This document shows positions 62,401 to 64,000 of a DNA stretch of 64,000 bases, in pieces. The number at the start of each line of letters is the position of its first letter. Position 1 is the first letter of the stretch. The position numbers and the translations under genes were made by a program. Source of the stretch: Fratercula arctica (taxonomy: Eukaryota; Chordata; Aves; Charadriiformes; Alcidae); contig CANTUZ010000001.1 of assembly GCA_947846985.1 (NCBI GenBank), positions 37,410,727 through 37,474,726 on the forward strand, read 5' to 3'. The notes under the pieces are model-generated. The model saw only the letters and a program-made list of their open reading frames with translations. It was not told the origin of the DNA and did no database searches.

Positions 62401-64000
62401 TCTCATTTGGAAGGTACACAAGCATTTTAGGAGCAATAGGGGCAGCCTTCTCCTTTCCAGGCAGTTGGCTGATTTGATCAGTATGAGGTTTTCAAAAAGT
62501 GACTTCAGAGCACAAGTACCATTGAAAGCCAATTAAACCTGTGTTTCTATTCCGCTTGGACAGTTTTGAAAATCCCAACCCTCTGAGATAAGTTCATACA
62601 GAAATTTAAGTGCCTGATTGTGACTTAATGTGTCTACACAGAGTCCCTAGAAGCTGCTGAGCCTCATATTCCACACTCAGATGCTATCTTCTATTGGAAG
62701 TGCCTCATATCCCTACATGTCTGATATACAGTCACACAGATACCGATACAGGAACCTATAAGTTGTCACACGTATTTGACCAAACACTGATCTTGCTGAG
62801 CAGCCCTGAGCCCTGCATCTCCCCTACACTCAGGAATACTTCTCATCAGTCCCCTGTGGGAAGAGTTTGATAGTCTATTGAATCTAATGAATCAATTGGG
62901 CAAAAAAGAGAATGAGAAAAGAGATGATAGATTTTTGGCTTGGTGGTTCAAACTCTCACTGGGGATCTAGGAAATCAGATTCTTTGGTGGGTTGTGGCCT
63001 TTGGGTTTGGTGGTTTTAGTTGGGTTTTGGGTAGGTCTTTTGCATATGCATTTATTTATTAAAAAAAATAAGAGCTTGGAGAGACAATAATGAAATTATT
63101 CGTTCGCTCCAGACCGTTGTTTTTTGGTTGTTTTGTTTGTTTGTTTGTTTTTCTGGGCTGTAGGAAGCCTGGATTTATGTTTCCACTCTAACCTATGCCA
63201 CAGGGACTTGAAGATAAGGCTCAGCCCTGTCCTAATGACTGCTGCATTGGATATCCATAGGTGTCAGGAAAGTCTTTGTTTGTCTCCCAGGAGAAAGAGC
63301 TGGCCGTAAGTACTTAATTCTAGAAAGCTCATACCTGACAATCTGATATCAGAGGGATTTCCAGTGGGAAATCACTGCCTTCCTGTATTCTGGAATATGA
63401 TGTTTGACCATGTTCAGCTCTCAGGGGTTAGGCGCCGTCTCTATCTTCAGCTTCTCAAAGCAAGTAGGCTGCTCAAGCAGCTGACTCCTGCTTATCTATT
63501 TTTTTAAGATTGTCTCTTCTCTTGTCATTGTAGGCAGAAAATGCTTGTGGATTTGCATGAATAGGAAGGGTGTAGTTTATTTTTTAAAAGAATCTATTGA
63601 AATCATGGGCCTATGGCTCCTTAGTTACCTATCATAAACATCTGTCTGCTTTTCAGACATTTCAGAGATTTCAGATTCTCTGTAAATAAATACAGAGAAT
63701 TTCTAAAGACCTCATATTTTGTTACTTCCGATTGACAAATTTGCCCTCAAAGCACAAGGCCATATTTCAGTGTATCAGCAATTTGTATTTTAATGCGTTG
63801 CAGAACTCAACGATCTGTTGCAGAAGAGTGTCCTAACCTCTCCCAAGAGCACGATGGGGCGAGCATGGCCAAGTCCCTTACTTCAAGTTCAAAGAACAAG
63901 GATGTAGAACAACCACATTTCTACCACAAGGATAAGCTTAAAAGAAAATTTGATTAGGTGTACAATGCAGGTGTTTAATCTCAATGTAATAGAGACACAG

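Larger units (their letters stand above)
44341..64000. other. Long noncoding stretch with simple repeats
   Basis: Nearly 20 kilobases with no supportable complete gene. Landmarks are an exact 16-bp tandem duplication (46048-46079), a run of 34 T (48622-48655), a T run at 50433-50451, a 14-bp tandem array (51515-51552), A runs at 53879-53898 and 56673-56694, a GGAA/GGGA repeat at 56421-56462, and a TTTG repeat near 63131-63151. Two short candidate exons (54049-54110 and 59236-59317) are discussed as findings but are not supported well enough to call genes. Confidence 0.55.

Noticed and set aside
1..64000. tRNA or rRNA genes, CRISPR arrays, bacterial operons
   Set aside because: No cloverleaf-like sequence with both internal promoter boxes, no rRNA core sequence, no regularly spaced repeats and no bacterial-type gene density were seen.

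Overview
The window looks like a gene-poor, AT-rich stretch of a bird chromosome (or that of a close sauropsid). The evidence is a CR1 LINE ending in the avian CR1 tail, a decayed class III (ERVL-like) provirus, an LTR of a type I recall as common in birds, and an ancient amniote MIR-type SINE scrap. I see no intact host protein gene, rRNA, tRNA, CRISPR array or prokaryotic feature. No open frame outside the mobile elements is longer than about 130 codons, and none resembles a family I know.

Layout. Bases 1-4170 are anonymous noncoding DNA with a purine-rich tract. Bases 4171 to about 9360 hold a plus-strand provirus: a 5' LTR with CCAAT, TATA and AATAAA signals and a tandem GATA-containing duplication, a leader, a gag remnant with a coiled coil and a capsid part, a retropepsin remnant that has lost its catalytic Asp, then reverse transcriptase, RNase H and the start of integrase. 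The provirus is broken just after the first integrase catalytic Asp, and no 3' LTR is visible. Bases 11096-12587 are a 5'-truncated plus-strand CR1 carrying most of its reverse transcriptase and its 3' end, with frameshifts and stops.

From 12588 to 64000 the DNA is mostly unannotatable. It contains a probable MIR fragment (about 16030), a speculative retroviral env-like scrap (about 17287-17740), a GC-rich LTR remnant with an internal deletion (about 30770-31623), and a 457-bp element at 43884-44340. That element has TG...CA inverted ends and near-matching 5-bp flanks, so I read it as a solo LTR. Simple repeats are frequent, including a run of 34 T and a G-quadruplex motif.

The coding remnants do not act together as a system. 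They are independent fossil insertions. The provirus and CR1 once encoded their own replication enzymes, but each is now interrupted many times. I found no convincing new biological system. The most checkable novelties are the solo LTR inferred from its ends, the GATA-bearing U3 duplication, and two short candidate exons with good splice sites (54049-54110 and 59236-59317). Family names rest on motif recognition and memory, not on database searches.
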